Source: Armatimonadota bacterium (GTDB lineage: Bacteria; Armatimonadota; JAAZEB01). Taken from it: a DNA stretch of 47,420 nucleotides. Positions 1-9,551 of the stretch are shown here, piece after piece. The stretch lies in NCBI GenBank assembly GCA_012512265.1, contig JAAZEM010000055.1:1-47420 (forward strand). The letters run 5' to 3'. The notes below the pieces were generated by a model that did not search any database, was not told where the DNA came from, and saw only the letters and a list, made by a program, of their open reading frames with translations. How positions within the stretch are numbered: position 1 is the first letter of the stretch; each line of letters opens with the position of its first letter. Made by a program: the position numbers and the translations under genes.

Positions 1-906
1 AACCGGCTGGCACGGGGCCTTGCGCAGGGCCGGTCGCGCACCCTCGGCCTCCTGCAGATGACAGGAGACTATTCCCCCTTCACTCGCGTGGCGAGTGGCG
101 TCGAGGATGAAGCACTGGCGGCTGGCTTTCTCATCCTCGTCTGCAACACCTACGCTCTTCCTGAACGGGAGCGCACTTACCTTCGCGCCTTCGCCGAAGC
201 CCGCGTGGATGGGATCATCGCGGTCGCCTCGTCGCATACGGAGATGGCCGAAGAGGTCCTGGCGCACCGCCCCGCGGGCACGCCTCTCGTTTCTGTGAAC
301 AGACGAGTTGACCAGGCAAACGTCATTAGCATCCTCATCAAGAACCGGGAGGCCGCGCGGAAGGTGACAGAGCACCTGCTGGAACAGGGCCGGCGCAGGA
401 TCGCCTATCTGGATGCTCCTGAGGACGCGGGGCTTCGGATACACCCCTTGCAATCGAGCGTGGATCGCCGCGAGGGCTATCGCGACGCGATGCGCGCGGC
501 CGGCCTCGAGCCGCGGGTGGTCACTCTCACCGACGCCTGGTACGAGAACAGGGTGGAAGCCGCCCGGTCCGTTGCTTCCCGGCTGCTGGAAGAGCCGGAA
601 CCGCCGGACGCCCTCTTCGGGGTGACCGACTATGCGGCAGCAGGAGCGCTCTACGCCTGCCTATCGTGCGGGCTGCGCGTGCCCGAGGACGTCGCCGTGG
701 CGGGTTTCGACGACGCGGAGATCGGGCGTTTTGCCATGGTACCGATCACCACGGTCCGCCAGCCGTTCTATGAGGCCGGGCGCCAGGCCGTCCGGCACCT
801 GCTTTCCTGGAAGGAGAGCGAGAGCCCTGCTTACGAGTATCTGGAGTGCGAGTTGTTGCCCCGTGCCTCGACGGGCGCGATGGAAGAACCCAAGACGAGC
901 CCGTGA
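1..906 (+). CDS. LacI-family transcriptional regulator, 5' end outside window
   Basis: The reading frame is open from base 1, and the first residues (NRLARGLAQGRSRTLGLLQ) are the hinge that joins the helix-turn-helix head to the sensor domain in LacI/GalR proteins. The gene therefore starts upstream of the window and the DNA-binding head is missing here; the ATG at 58 is internal. The remaining 301 residues look like a complete periplasmic-binding-protein-like ligand domain, with the typical VAVAGFDD segment and the C-terminal LLPRASTG tail. Such proteins repress or activate sugar-utilisation genes in response to a sugar. The same-strand downstream genes include a carbohydrate-binding secreted protein, so it may control them; this is inference, and no operator palindrome was identified. 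Confidence 0.9.
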   Translation, partial: NRLARGLAQGRSRTLGLLQMTGDYSPFTRVASGVEDEALAAGFLILVCNTYALPERERTYLRAFAEARVDGIIAVASSHTEMAEEVLAHRPAGTPLVSVNRRVDQANVISILIKNREAARKVTEHLLEQGRRRIAYLDAPEDAGLRIHPLQSSVDRREGYRDAMRAAGLEPRVVTLTDAWYENRVEAARSVASRLLEEPEPPDALFGVTDYAAAGALYACLSCGLRVPEDVAVAGFDDAEIGRFAMVPITTVRQPFYEAGRQAVRHLLSWKESESPAYEYLECELLPRASTGAMEEPKTSP

Positions 907-954
907 GGCTCCGGCATCCCGGGATACCCGGACCGGTCGGAGAGGAGTAAGGAG

Positions 955-1608
<654 letters not shown>

Positions 1609-1627
1609 GGGCTTGGCGAAAGGACTC

Positions 1628-1660
1628 GGCAGGCGCTTCGCAGGGCGCGAAGCGCCTGCC
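1628..1660. terminator. Perfect 14-bp hairpin after the pseudopilin gene
   Basis: Arms at 1628-1641 and 1647-1660 are exact reverse complements (ggcaggcgcttcgc) around a 5-nt loop. It lies 20 bp after the stop codon and about 70 bp before the next start. There is no T-run, so it may be a factor-assisted terminator, an mRNA-stabilising hairpin or a palindromic repeat rather than a classical intrinsic terminator. Confidence 0.6.
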
Positions 1661-1729
1661 CCATTGCCGGCGCTCTCCCTCTTCCCCTGACTTGTTGAGA
1701 GCGACCCGCTCAGAGAGGAGCTGCTCCTG

Positions 1730-4700
1730 ATGGCTCGATTCATACTCCGCGCAACATTCCTTGTCGCGGCTCTATGGCTGCCGGCGCTCGTGGCCGCCGC
1801 GCCGGCTGCTCCACACGTGAACCTGCTCGCAAACCCCTCCTTTGAAGAAGCAGCCAAGGACGACCCCACCCGGGCCGCGGGCTGGGCCTCTTACCAGTGT
1901 GGCTACACCCGGACGCGCGACCGGAGTTACGCTCCGGAGATCAACGGTCCATGGAGCGTGCGCATCGCTGGTACGGGCAAGGACGACGAGAAGGGCTTTG
2001 GGGGATTGAATACCCATGTGACCACCGACCTCCCCGCGCACGGGAAGTTCGTCGCCTACAACAGCATCTATATCGATTCCTACACCCAGGGCGCGATCTA
2101 CGGGGCCTACATCACCGCCACCTACACCGACGGCACCCAAAAGACTTTCAGCTTTCTCCTCTCCGACGAGCAGATCCGCTCGAACCTGAAGCGATGGAAG
2201 ACCTACCGCCTGGTCTTCTCCACCGACCCGGAGAAGAAGCTGAGGGACCTCACCCATTGGTGCCTGGTGTGGAGGAAGGGCGAGACGAAGTTCATCGGCA
2301 CGGTCTACTTCGATGATCTGGAGCTGCGCCTGCTTCCGGAGGGCGAAGCGATGGGCGCCAGCGTGCCCTTCACGGCGGTGAATCGCACGGCCACTCCCCC
2401 CGTTCTCGATGGCCGAGCCGATGACGCCTGCTGGAAGGAGAGCCCGTGGCTCGGCCCTTTCGTGCTGGCGAGCGGCCTCGAACTCGCGTCGCAGCAGACA
2501 ACCGCGCGCGCGACGTATGATGACCGCCACCTCTACCTCTTTCTGGAGTGCGCGGAGAGCGTTCTAGACCCCGCGGTGCAGAAACGGGAGGCATTCAAAG
2601 CGCAGTACACGGAGCACGACTCGGCTGTGTACAAGGATGACGCGGTCGAGCTTTTTCTGATGCCGCCCGGCGGCGAGGCATATTACCACCTCGCGATTAA
2701 CAGCCTGGGCACCGTGTACGACGCGCGCTGCCGGTCCGATTCGGCTGTTGACCCGGGCTGGAACTCGGGAGCGGTAGCAAAGGGGCAGGTAGGCGAGCGC
2801 GCCTGGAGCCTGGAAGTGGCGATCCCCTGGCAGGCGATGGGCGCGCGGGCCCCCCAGGCGGGAGAGGCCTGGCGGATCAACATCTGCCGCGCGGAGCAGG
2901 CCAACAAGGAGAACTCCTGCTGGTCACCCACGGGCGGCGCCTTCCACACGCCGGCGAGCTTCGGAGTCGCCAGTTTTGGGGCCTCGCCGGTGGCCGTGGA
3001 TGTGATTGACCTGGGCCGGCGCGGCAAGGGAACGAATGAGCTCCGCCTGAGCCTGACGAACCCCTCGGCGCAGCCGGTCGCCGTGACGGTGAACGCCTTC
3101 ATTGACGGCACCGGGAGGCCGGTGGAGGCCGGGCGGCAGGTCGTTCGCCTGGGTCCGGGCGCCACCGAGAGGGTGAAGGTGGAGTACGTGTCGCCGGGCG
3201 GCGGGGGCGTGCTCCGCTACGAGGTGGCGGAGGCCGGGCGCGTGCTCTACACCTCTGCCGGGTTCCCCCTCCGGTTCGACACGGTCTTCATGGCTCGGGT
3301 GACGGTACTGGGAGCCAACCACACGCGGCCGATCACGGAGTTCCACGTGGTCCAGGGAGAGTGGCTTGCCCTCCCGCTGGTGGTCACCCCGAGCGTCAGT
3401 CCGGAGGCGTTTCGCGAGGCGCAGGCGATCCTGGAAGTGCCCCGGTTTCTGCGCCTGGTGAACCCGCTCGCGGGCGCACGCCGGGCGCCCGCGCCCTTGC
3501 GCGTGACCGAGGCCCGAATCGAGCGCGATGGGAAGCCATACCGGCGCTACACCCTGGAGCTCGGCGCCGCGCACGTGACTTTCCCCGAAGCGGCGGCGCA
3601 GCGCGAGTTCGTCCTCAATCCGCTCCTCTTCTGCGCGGATCTCACCGGATCGCGGCCCGAGGAAGTGGCGACCTACCCCCTCGGCTTCGATATCCGGGTG
3701 AATGGCCAGAGCTCGGTTGCCGGCGAGGTGCCTATCACGCTTCTCCCGCCGCTGCCGAGACGCTCGCCGTCCAACCTAGTGGTGTGCAACTGGCCGTGCG
3801 GCATGGCCTTTCAGGTTCCGTTCTTCTACCGGCTGAGCGAGCTCGAGCAGCGCACGATTGCCGAGTCGTGGCTGCGCGCGGGGTTCAACTTCTCGATGCA
3901 CACCGGGATCCTGCGTGAGGTGGGCAAAGGCCATCCGATCAAGAGCGGCTACATGCTGCCGGGCAACCTCAACGACATCAGCGCCAGCCTGCCTGGGATC
4001 GCCGAATACCTGGCGGCGCATCCCCAGTACCGCACCGTGTGCCTGAACGGGAAGGTGCTGGACCGCGTGGTCTCGCCGGCGCACCTGCTGGAGCCGGACT
4101 GCCCTCTCCGGCCGCTCGTGCGAGAGCTCGCCGGCAAGCTGGCAAAGCAGTACCCCGTGCTGAGCTGGGACTACGAAGTGCCCGTGCTGCTCCCGCAGTC
4201 AATCGGTTTCGATGCCGCCAACCTGGCGGCGTTCCGGCGCTTTGCCAAGATCCCGGAGGCGGCGCCACTGACGCCTGAGATCGTGGCGCGCGACTACCGC
4301 GAGCTCTGGGTCGATTTCCGCTGCCGCCAGAACGCTGAGATCGCCGGCCTGTTGCAGGAGGGGATCAAGCAGGCCAACCCGGAGTGCCTCTTCTTTGTCT
4401 ACAGCGGCTACCAGGGGCCGAACACGCGCCAGACGTACGGCGTCAACTGGGAGTACATGCGCCCGCACATCGACCAGGGGTGGTGCGGCTATGGCCGGCC
4501 TGTGTCTCTGATTCAGGAGACGCGACGCGCGCTGGCGGACCGGCCCCTTGTGGGAGGCGAGCTGGCGTGGTTTGGCGATGGCACTCCCTATAACCAGGAT
4601 GAGGCCGAGCCGCATCTCTTCCGGAGGCTGACCGATTCCGCCGGCGGGTTCATGGTCTACTACGACTGGTTCCTGGATGGCCGGTTCACCCGGGCGATCG

Positions 4701-6082
4701 CGCGCGCGGCCGCGGTGGCCGCCGATTTCGAGGCGTTCTTCCTCCAGGGGAAGCGCGATGATTCGCTTGCGGCGGTGGACGCGGGCGATGCCGCCAACGT
4801 CGCCGTCTATGCCCTCGGCGACGAGCGCCTCCTCTTCCTCTTCAACCACACGGCAAAGCCACAGCCCTTCCGGATCACGATGGCCGGCCTGGCGCCGGGC
4901 GTCGCCGGGATCGACTATTGGACGCGCAAGCCGGTCTCGCTGCGGCCCGCGCTGGAGACGACGGTGCCCGCGTACACCGTACAGGTGATCTACGCGTGCC
5001 GGCAAAACACGGGGGCGGTGCCCACCACGCCGCGCCTGCTGGAGCCTTCCGGCGAGATCGTGACCGATTACCGCCCGCTGTTGCGCTGGGAGCACGAGGG
5101 GAGCGCGCGCTGCACCTACACGATCGAACTCTCGCGGGAGAAGGACTTCCCGGCGGCGAGCACGCGCCGGATCGAGGGCGTGCCGGGCACATCGTGGGTC
5201 GTCTCTGAGGCTCTGGACGAGACCGCACGCGTCTACTGGCGGGTGCGCGCCGTGGATGCGCTCACCGGGAAAGCGAGCATTTACTCGCCTGCAGGTGAGT
5301 TCACTCTCGGTACGCTAGGCGTGGAGGTGGCGCCGGCCGTCTTCTCGCCGAATGGCGACGGGAAGTATGACACGGCCTCCCTGCGGGCGGAGCTGCGGAG
5401 CGAGGCGCCGTGGAAGGTCGCCGTGGCGAGCGCGTCCGGCCAGGTCGTCCGCGAGATTGCTGGGCAAGGCGACCACGTCGAGATCACCTGGGACGGGAAG
5501 GATGCTGGGGGAAAGGTGGTGCCCGACGGCCGCTATCTGCTCCGTCTCGTGGTGAAGGGGAGAGATGTCGCCTCGGAGCGCGTGGAGGTCAACTCGCGGT
5601 TCGGCGTGCCCAACCCGCGCCTGGAGCAGTGGTGCGAGTGGCAGGCGGTGGCGCTAGAGGGCGGTGAAACCCTCCAGGACTACCTGGTAGCGCCCGAGGG
5701 CCTGCCATACTCCCTCAAGCTGACCGGGCGCGATACTGAGGCGAAGGCCTACTGGTCCAACTACCGCACGGGCACCGAGATTCCGATCACGCCCGGAAAG
5801 GAATACGTCTTCACCGGGCTGGTGAAAGGCGATCTGGCTCCTGACGGGGTGGCGGAGATCCGCCTCCACTTCTTCACGAAAGAGAACCGGTGGGCGCCCA
5901 TTCCGGGCCTGTCCGCCGAGTGGGATGGCGTCACGGCCGAGCTGAAAGGGAAGAAGGAGTGGACGCGGCTCACCGTCTCGTGTCGCGCCCCGGAGAACGC
6001 GGCGAAGGCGGTGCTCTTCTTCCGCCTCACAGGGAAGGGGAGCGCCTGGTTCGGCGCGGCCGAGTTCGGCGAGAAGAAGTGA
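1730..6082 (+). CDS. Large secreted multidomain carbohydrate-binding / glycosidase-like protein
   Basis: 1450 residues with an N-terminal signal peptide. Reading from the N-terminus: a CBM4/9-like jelly-roll beginning NLLANPSFEE (about 30-205); a CBM9/DOMON-like domain beginning at the TPPVLDGRADDACW segment (about 218-419); beta-rich linkers; a probable TIM-barrel region (about 680-1085) with acidic candidates Glu816 (WDYEVP) and Glu944 (GGELAWFG); an Ig/Fn3-like domain (about 1100-1190); a FlgD-type Ig domain with VFSPNGDGKYDTA and WDGKDAGGKVVPDGRY (about 1198-1287); and a second jelly-roll at the C-terminus. The layout fits an extracellular polysaccharide-acting enzyme. The catalytic family is not recognised and the substrate is unknown. 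Start: ATG after gagaggagctgctcctg. The upstream regulator of the sugar-responsive LacI type supports a carbohydrate role. Confidence 0.8.
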   Translation: MARFILRATFLVAALWLPALVAAAPAAPHVNLLANPSFEEAAKDDPTRAAGWASYQCGYTRTRDRSYAPEINGPWSVRIAGTGKDDEKGFGGLNTHVTTDLPAHGKFVAYNSIYIDSYTQGAIYGAYITATYTDGTQKTFSFLLSDEQIRSNLKRWKTYRLVFSTDPEKKLRDLTHWCLVWRKGETKFIGTVYFDDLELRLLPEGEAMGASVPFTAVNRTATPPVLDGRADDACWKESPWLGPFVLASGLELASQQTTARATYDDRHLYLFLECAESVLDPAVQKREAFKAQYTEHDSAVYKDDAVELFLMPPGGEAYYHLAINSLGTVYDARCRSDSAVDPGWNSGAVAKGQVGERAWSLEVAIPWQAMGARAPQAGEAWRINICRAEQANKENSCWSPTGGAFHTPASFGVASFGASPVAVDVIDLGRRGKGTNELRLSLTNPSAQPVAVTVNAFIDGTGRPVEAGRQVVRLGPGATERVKVEYVSPGGGGVLRYEVAEAGRVLYTSAGFPLRFDTVFMARVTVLGANHTRPITEFHVVQGEWLALPLVVTPSVSPEAFREAQAILEVPRFLRLVNPLAGARRAPAPLRVTEARIERDGKPYRRYTLELGAAHVTFPEAAAQREFVLNPLLFCADLTGSRPEEVATYPLGFDIRVNGQSSVAGEVPITLLPPLPRRSPSNLVVCNWPCGMAFQVPFFYRLSELEQRTIAESWLRAGFNFSMHTGILREVGKGHPIKSGYMLPGNLNDISASLPGIAEYLAAHPQYRTVCLNGKVLDRVVSPAHLLEPDCPLRPLVRELAGKLAKQYPVLSWDYEVPVLLPQSIGFDAANLAAFRRFAKIPEAAPLTPEIVARDYRELWVDFRCRQNAEIAGLLQEGIKQANPECLFFVYSGYQGPNTRQTYGVNWEYMRPHIDQGWCGYGRPVSLIQETRRALADRPLVGGELAWFGDGTPYNQDEAEPHLFRRLTDSAGGFMVYYDWFLDGRFTRAIARAAAVAADFEAFFLQGKRDDSLAAVDAGDAANVAVYALGDERLLFLFNHTAKPQPFRITMAGLAPGVAGIDYWTRKPVSLRPALETTVPAYTVQVIYACRQNTGAVPTTPRLLEPSGEIVTDYRPLLRWEHEGSARCTYTIELSREKDFPAASTRRIEGVPGTSWVVSEALDETARVYWRVRAVDALTGKASIYSPAGEFTLGTLGVEVAPAVFSPNGDGKYDTASLRAELRSEAPWKVAVASASGQVVREIAGQGDHVEITWDGKDAGGKVVPDGRYLLRLVVKGRDVASERVEVNSRFGVPNPRLEQWCEWQAVALEGGETLQDYLVAPEGLPYSLKLTGRDTEAKAYWSNYRTGTEIPITPGKEYVFTGLVKGDLAPDGVAEIRLHFFTKENRWAPIPGLSAEWDGVTAELKGKKEWTRLTVSCRAPENAAKAVLFFRLTGKGSAWFGAAEFGEKK

Positions 6083-6150
6083 GCCATCCCACGGCGCAGG
6101 CGCGCGGGCTTCTGCCCCTCGCGCTGCCTGTGGGAGTTTTGCATCTTACG

Positions 6151-6188
6151 GGGTGCAGGCATCTCGCCTGGGCGAGATGCCTGCACCC
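6151..6188. terminator. Perfect 17-bp hairpin between the large secreted protein and the M14 peptidase
   Basis: Arms 6151-6167 and 6172-6188 are exact reverse complements (gggtgcaggcatctcgc) around the loop ctgg. It lies about 70 bp after one stop and 15 bp before the next likely start. An in-frame ATG at 6153 falls inside this hairpin and is therefore an unlikely start. No T-run follows, so it may be a palindromic repeat with terminator or mRNA-end function. Confidence 0.65.
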
Positions 6189-6203
6189 TGGCATTTCAGT
6201 GTG

Positions 6204-7427
6204 ATGGGAGCGGCAGTGAAGCGACGGTCACTCGGATTTCTTCGCGGGCGCGTTGAGGAAGGAAAGGTCTGCCTTACCGCCTACAAGACGCAACGGTATT
6301 GTGGAGAGGAGCACGCGGCGGAGTTCTCGCGCCTCCGGGTCTACCGGAAGGAAGTGGAGTTTCTCTTCAACACCGACTACGCTGAGTTCTTCGACGGGCT
6401 CTCTCCCTCGCCGTCCGATCTCCTCTTCGAGGGCCCGCTGGAGGCGGGCAACGGGCGCAAGTTCACCTACATCGACCGCACCGCGCAGGTGGGGAGGACC
6501 TACGCCTACTTTCTCGGATCCGCCAGCGGGGATATTCCGCTGACAGGCCCCGTGCCGGTGAGGGTGCGTGACCAGGAGGTGTGGTGGCCCTATGCGCGGG
6601 TTGTGGACCGCCTGCGCCGGATGGAGCAGGCATATCCGGGACTGGCGCGCGTGGAGGAGATCGGGCGGACGGCACGCGGGAACGCCCTGCACGGCGTCCT
6701 CGTTGGCCGGGGCGAGCGGATGATTGGCCTCGTGGGCGCTGTCCACGCCGGCGAATCAGGTCCGGAGCTGATCGTGCCGGCGCTGGAGGCGTTCCTGGAG
6801 CAACACCGCCACCTGCTGGAGCGCGTGTGCTTCGTGGCGATTCCTTCGGTGAACTGGGAAGAGCGCGACCGCATGGTTTATGGCCTTCCCTGGTATCTGC
6901 GGGTGAACGCGAACGGAGTGGACCTCAACCGGAACTTCCCTGCGGATTGGGAGCAGGTGGAGTGTGGCTATGGCCTGGTCAGCTCCGATCCGGACGCGGC
7001 GACCTACCGCGGCGCCGCGCCGGGCAGCGAGCCGGAGACGCAGGCAGTGATGCGCTTCTTCCGGAAGTATCCCCCGGCGGTTGTCTTCTCTTACCACGCG
7101 CTTGCCAGCTTTACCGGGAACTCTTTCCTGGTCTCGCGGCTGGGAGAGGCCGACCCGGATTATCGCTGGCAGGCCGAGGCATGGTCGAGCGTTTACGGCG
7201 CCGCGTATGACGAGGGGAGCGAGCCAGGCACCACCCTAAGCTACGCCTGCTCCGCAGGGAGCCTCTCCAACTGGATCTACCGCGAGTTTGGCGCTGTCTG
7301 CTTCGACCTGGAGCTCGGCCGCAACGATCCGCGCGACTGCGTCGAGGACCGTGTTTCCCGCGACCTTCTTGCCACGTGCCGTGCCCGCCACCTGGCCGGG
7401 ATCGCGCGCGTCGCCGGGCAGATCTGA
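6204..7427 (+). CDS. M14-family zinc carboxypeptidase
   Basis: 407 residues from ATG 6204. The earlier in-frame ATG at 6153 is rejected because it lies in a 17-bp hairpin. The M14 metal and catalytic set is complete: His181-x-x-Glu184 (VHAGESGPE), Asn242-Arg243 (VDLNRNF), His298 (FSYHA) and the general base Glu370 (CFDLELG). About 130 N-terminal residues precede the peptidase domain and look beta-rich, perhaps Fn3-like. No signal peptide is evident, so it may act in the cytoplasm or leave by another route. Family members cleave C-terminal amino acids from peptides or act on peptidoglycan stem peptides; the substrate here cannot be told. Confidence 0.85.
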   Translation: MGAAVKRRSLGFLRGRVEEGKVCLTAYKTQRYCGEEHAAEFSRLRVYRKEVEFLFNTDYAEFFDGLSPSPSDLLFEGPLEAGNGRKFTYIDRTAQVGRTYAYFLGSASGDIPLTGPVPVRVRDQEVWWPYARVVDRLRRMEQAYPGLARVEEIGRTARGNALHGVLVGRGERMIGLVGAVHAGESGPELIVPALEAFLEQHRHLLERVCFVAIPSVNWEERDRMVYGLPWYLRVNANGVDLNRNFPADWEQVECGYGLVSSDPDAATYRGAAPGSEPETQAVMRFFRKYPPAVVFSYHALASFTGNSFLVSRLGEADPDYRWQAEAWSSVYGAAYDEGSEPGTTLSYACSAGSLSNWIYREFGAVCFDLELGRNDPRDCVEDRVSRDLLATCRARHLAGIARVAGQI

Positions 7428-8144
7428 GCCGCAGCGCGAGGGTGGGACGCGCCTCTTCGGCCTGCCTGCCGGCGTGTGACCAGCGCAGAGCAGGAGTATC
7501 CGGCGCACTCCATGCGTTTTCTCGGCGAAGTTCCAGCCATCTCCTCTCCGCGATGCCGGGGCCAGAGCAGTCGAGGGGTTCCAGATGCGCCCTGAGATCC
7601 CGACATAAGGAATCCGAAGCCTCGGAGGCAGGGTGCAACCCGTCGCGCGGCGATAAATCACCGCGCTGCTTGCGAGCGAAGCCCTGCCGGGCTGGGTCGG
7701 GGATACTCCCAGATGTCTCAAAATGGCGATGGCTGGGAGGGGGAGCCCCGAAAGGGCTTTGCCGGAAAGCAGCGCGGAGCTTCGAGCTCCGCGCGTGAGG
7801 GCGGTCCTCTCCTTATGTCGGAATCCCAGGGATGCGCCACGCGGTGGCTCTTCGCCGGGGCTTGCCACGGAGACGGCGTTGCCTGCGCGGCGCATTGCTG
7901 TTTTGCACGCCGGGGCATCGGGTAGAAGGCGGATGGCACCCGAACAGGTGCCGGTGTGCAACGCCGGAGGTGCGACCTGCGGCCAGGCGGAAGCCTGTGT
8001 GGAAATGGGGGAGTGGGGGAGTGTGCCGGGATCGGCCTCCGGCGAGGCGCGCGAGTGCCTCGTCCGCTGAGCCTCTCATCTCAAACGCCTCCCCTCCGCG
8101 GCGCGTCTCCGCGTGCTGTTCACACCGGATGGGAGGCTTCCGGA
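7428..8144. other. 717-bp gap without a convincing gene, rich in palindromes
   Basis: Open frames here have arginine- and proline-rich low-complexity translations and no recognisable domain on either strand. The gap contains the inverted-repeat element at 7600-7821, a 10-bp hairpin with a 3-nt loop at 7772-7794 inside it, and the ribosome site of the next gene (gggagg at 8131). The rest (7428-7599 and 7822-8130) shows no feature I can name. Confidence 0.6.
7600..7821. repeat. 222-bp MITE/REP-like element with terminal inverted repeats (copy A)
   Basis: The ends are an exact 12-bp inverted repeat: ccgacataagga at 7600-7611 and its complement at 7810-7821. Inside, 7617-7666 is a core of about 50 bp ending in the hairpin 7646-7667 (gcgcgg...ccgcgc, TAAA loop). 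The same core recurs inverted at 14806-14855 with only a few differences. A second hairpin (7772-7794) lies near the right end. No transposase is encoded, so mobilisation would need an enzyme from elsewhere. Confidence 0.65.
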
Positions 8145-9356
8145 ATGTTCAGGCAACGCATTCTCAGAGCATGCTTCGGCCTGCTGCTCGGCCTGCCCGT
8201 GCTCGCCGCGGCCGGGTGCGGCTCGGGTGATGACGCTGATCCCATACTGGGACCGGATTCCGGTCAGGTGCGTGCCGTGGTCACGGTGGATGGCCAGCCG
8301 CTTCCTGGCGTGAATGCCGCTCTCACAGGAGATACGACGCGCACGGCGACGACCGGCTCGGATGGAGTGGCCCTCTTCACCGGCCTGCCAAACGGCAACT
8401 ACACGGTCACCATCTCCGGCTTCGATGCGAGCCGGGTCACCTTTTCTCGGACGAGCGTCCCGGTGACGATCTCGGAAAGCGTCGGTCTGGTCACGGTCGA
8501 ATTCCAGGGGATCGGCCCGTCCACGGCGGCGATCACGGGCGTGGTGACAGTCAATGGCCAGGCGCCCGCGCAGCTTTCGGGCCAGACGGTGACGATCACA
8601 CTGGTGCCGCCATCGGGCGATCCGGTGACGGGCGACCTCACGGGCACCACCGGTGAGTACGCCTTCCGCCAGCTTGCGGCGGGGCAATACACGCTGCGCG
8701 TGACCGTGGGTAACGACGTGCGTGCGACGACGGTGAGCGTCGCGGAAGGACAGCAACTTCAGGCGAACCTGGAGTTCGCCAGCCTGCCGGCTTTCAATCA
8801 GGGCCCGAGCGGCGAGCCGACAGGCCAGGTGCGCGCTCAGGTGACTGCCGCCGGCACGCCCCTTTCCGGGGTCACGGTGACCCTGAATGGCGCGGCCCAG
8901 CGGGTGGCGACGACGGACGCGAGCGGCCTGGCTGTTTTTCAAAACCTGCCCGATGGTACCTACACCGTCTCTATCGCCGGGTGGGATGCCAGCCAGTTCC
9001 TCTTCACTACGACGAGCACCACGGTGACGCTGGATCCAGGCGTTGGGTTGGTGACGGCGCAGTTCCAGGGCGTGGCAGCGGCTAACGGCACGCTCACCGG
9101 CCTCGTAACGATCAATGGTCAGGCGCCAGCGGATATCCCGGACCAGACCGTGACGATCACCCTGGTGCCGCCCGTAGGCAACGCGCTGACCGGTGACCTT
9201 ACCGGAACAACCGGGGAGTACACCTTCGCGCAACTCCAACCAGGGGTACATACGGTGCGTGTCGCGGTTGGCGGTCAGGTCCGATCCACCACCGTCACCC
9301 TGGCACAGGGAGAGCGCCGCGAGCTAAACCTGGAGTTCAACCAGCTCACCCCGTAA
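8145..9356 (+). CDS. Lipoprotein with two copies of a beta-sandwich (carboxypeptidase-regulatory-like) module
   Basis: 403 residues from ATG 8145, chosen because gggagg lies 8 bp upstream and a signal peptide follows. The lipobox-like AAGC ends at Cys25, predicting a lipid-anchored envelope protein. The mature part is two tandem modules of about 170 residues. Each has a first domain like the carboxypeptidase regulatory fold (GQVRAxVTxxGxPLxGV...TVTISGFDAS) and a second related domain (VTVNGQAP...VTITLVPP...GDLTGTTGEY). No catalytic motif is seen, so a surface adhesion or scaffold role is plausible. The gene downstream encodes a third copy of the same module. Confidence 0.82.
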   Translation: MFRQRILRACFGLLLGLPVLAAAGCGSGDDADPILGPDSGQVRAVVTVDGQPLPGVNAALTGDTTRTATTGSDGVALFTGLPNGNYTVTISGFDASRVTFSRTSVPVTISESVGLVTVEFQGIGPSTAAITGVVTVNGQAPAQLSGQTVTITLVPPSGDPVTGDLTGTTGEYAFRQLAAGQYTLRVTVGNDVRATTVSVAEGQQLQANLEFASLPAFNQGPSGEPTGQVRAQVTAAGTPLSGVTVTLNGAAQRVATTDASGLAVFQNLPDGTYTVSIAGWDASQFLFTTTSTTVTLDPGVGLVTAQFQGVAAANGTLTGLVTINGQAPADIPDQTVTITLVPPVGNALTGDLTGTTGEYTFAQLQPGVHTVRVAVGGQVRSTTVTLAQGERRELNLEFNQLTP

Positions 9357-9379
9357 CTTTGCGCATGGGGGTGCTGGCG

Positions 9380-9441
9380 GGGGCGAAGCATTCGCATCGG
9401 GCGCATTGGCGTGGGCCGTGTGCCCGCGAATGCTTCGCCCC
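9380..9441. repeat. Inverted repeat of 16-bp arms between the paralogous lipoprotein genes
   Basis: Arms 9380-9395 (ggggcgaagcattcgc) and 9426-9441 (exact complement) enclose 30 nt. It starts 23 bp after the first lipoprotein stop. The arms resemble a dispersed palindromic motif that I recall from several unrelated environmental bacterial genomes. It may act as a transcript end, but its form suggests a mobile palindromic repeat. Confidence 0.6.
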
Positions 9442-9551
9442 ATACACCGGTCCGGTCCGCGCCGGCCGGCGTCCAAAGGGCGCATTCTTTCGGGATGCAG
9501 TCTGACGAGGCGGGTGGTGTGCCGGCGGGTATCGGAAGGGAGGCCTTCGGT

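Noticed and set aside
6153..6203. Earlier start for the M14 peptidase
   Set aside because: The ATG and most of the extension lie inside a perfect 17-bp hairpin and have no ribosome site.
7723..8070. 115-codon plus-strand frame in the repeat-rich gap
   Set aside because: It runs through the inverted-repeat element, has no ribosome site and reads as low-complexity Arg/Pro/Gly sequence.
8076..9251. 391-codon open frame on the minus strand
   Set aside because: Opposite the duplicated lipoprotein; arginine- and histidine-rich, with no motif.
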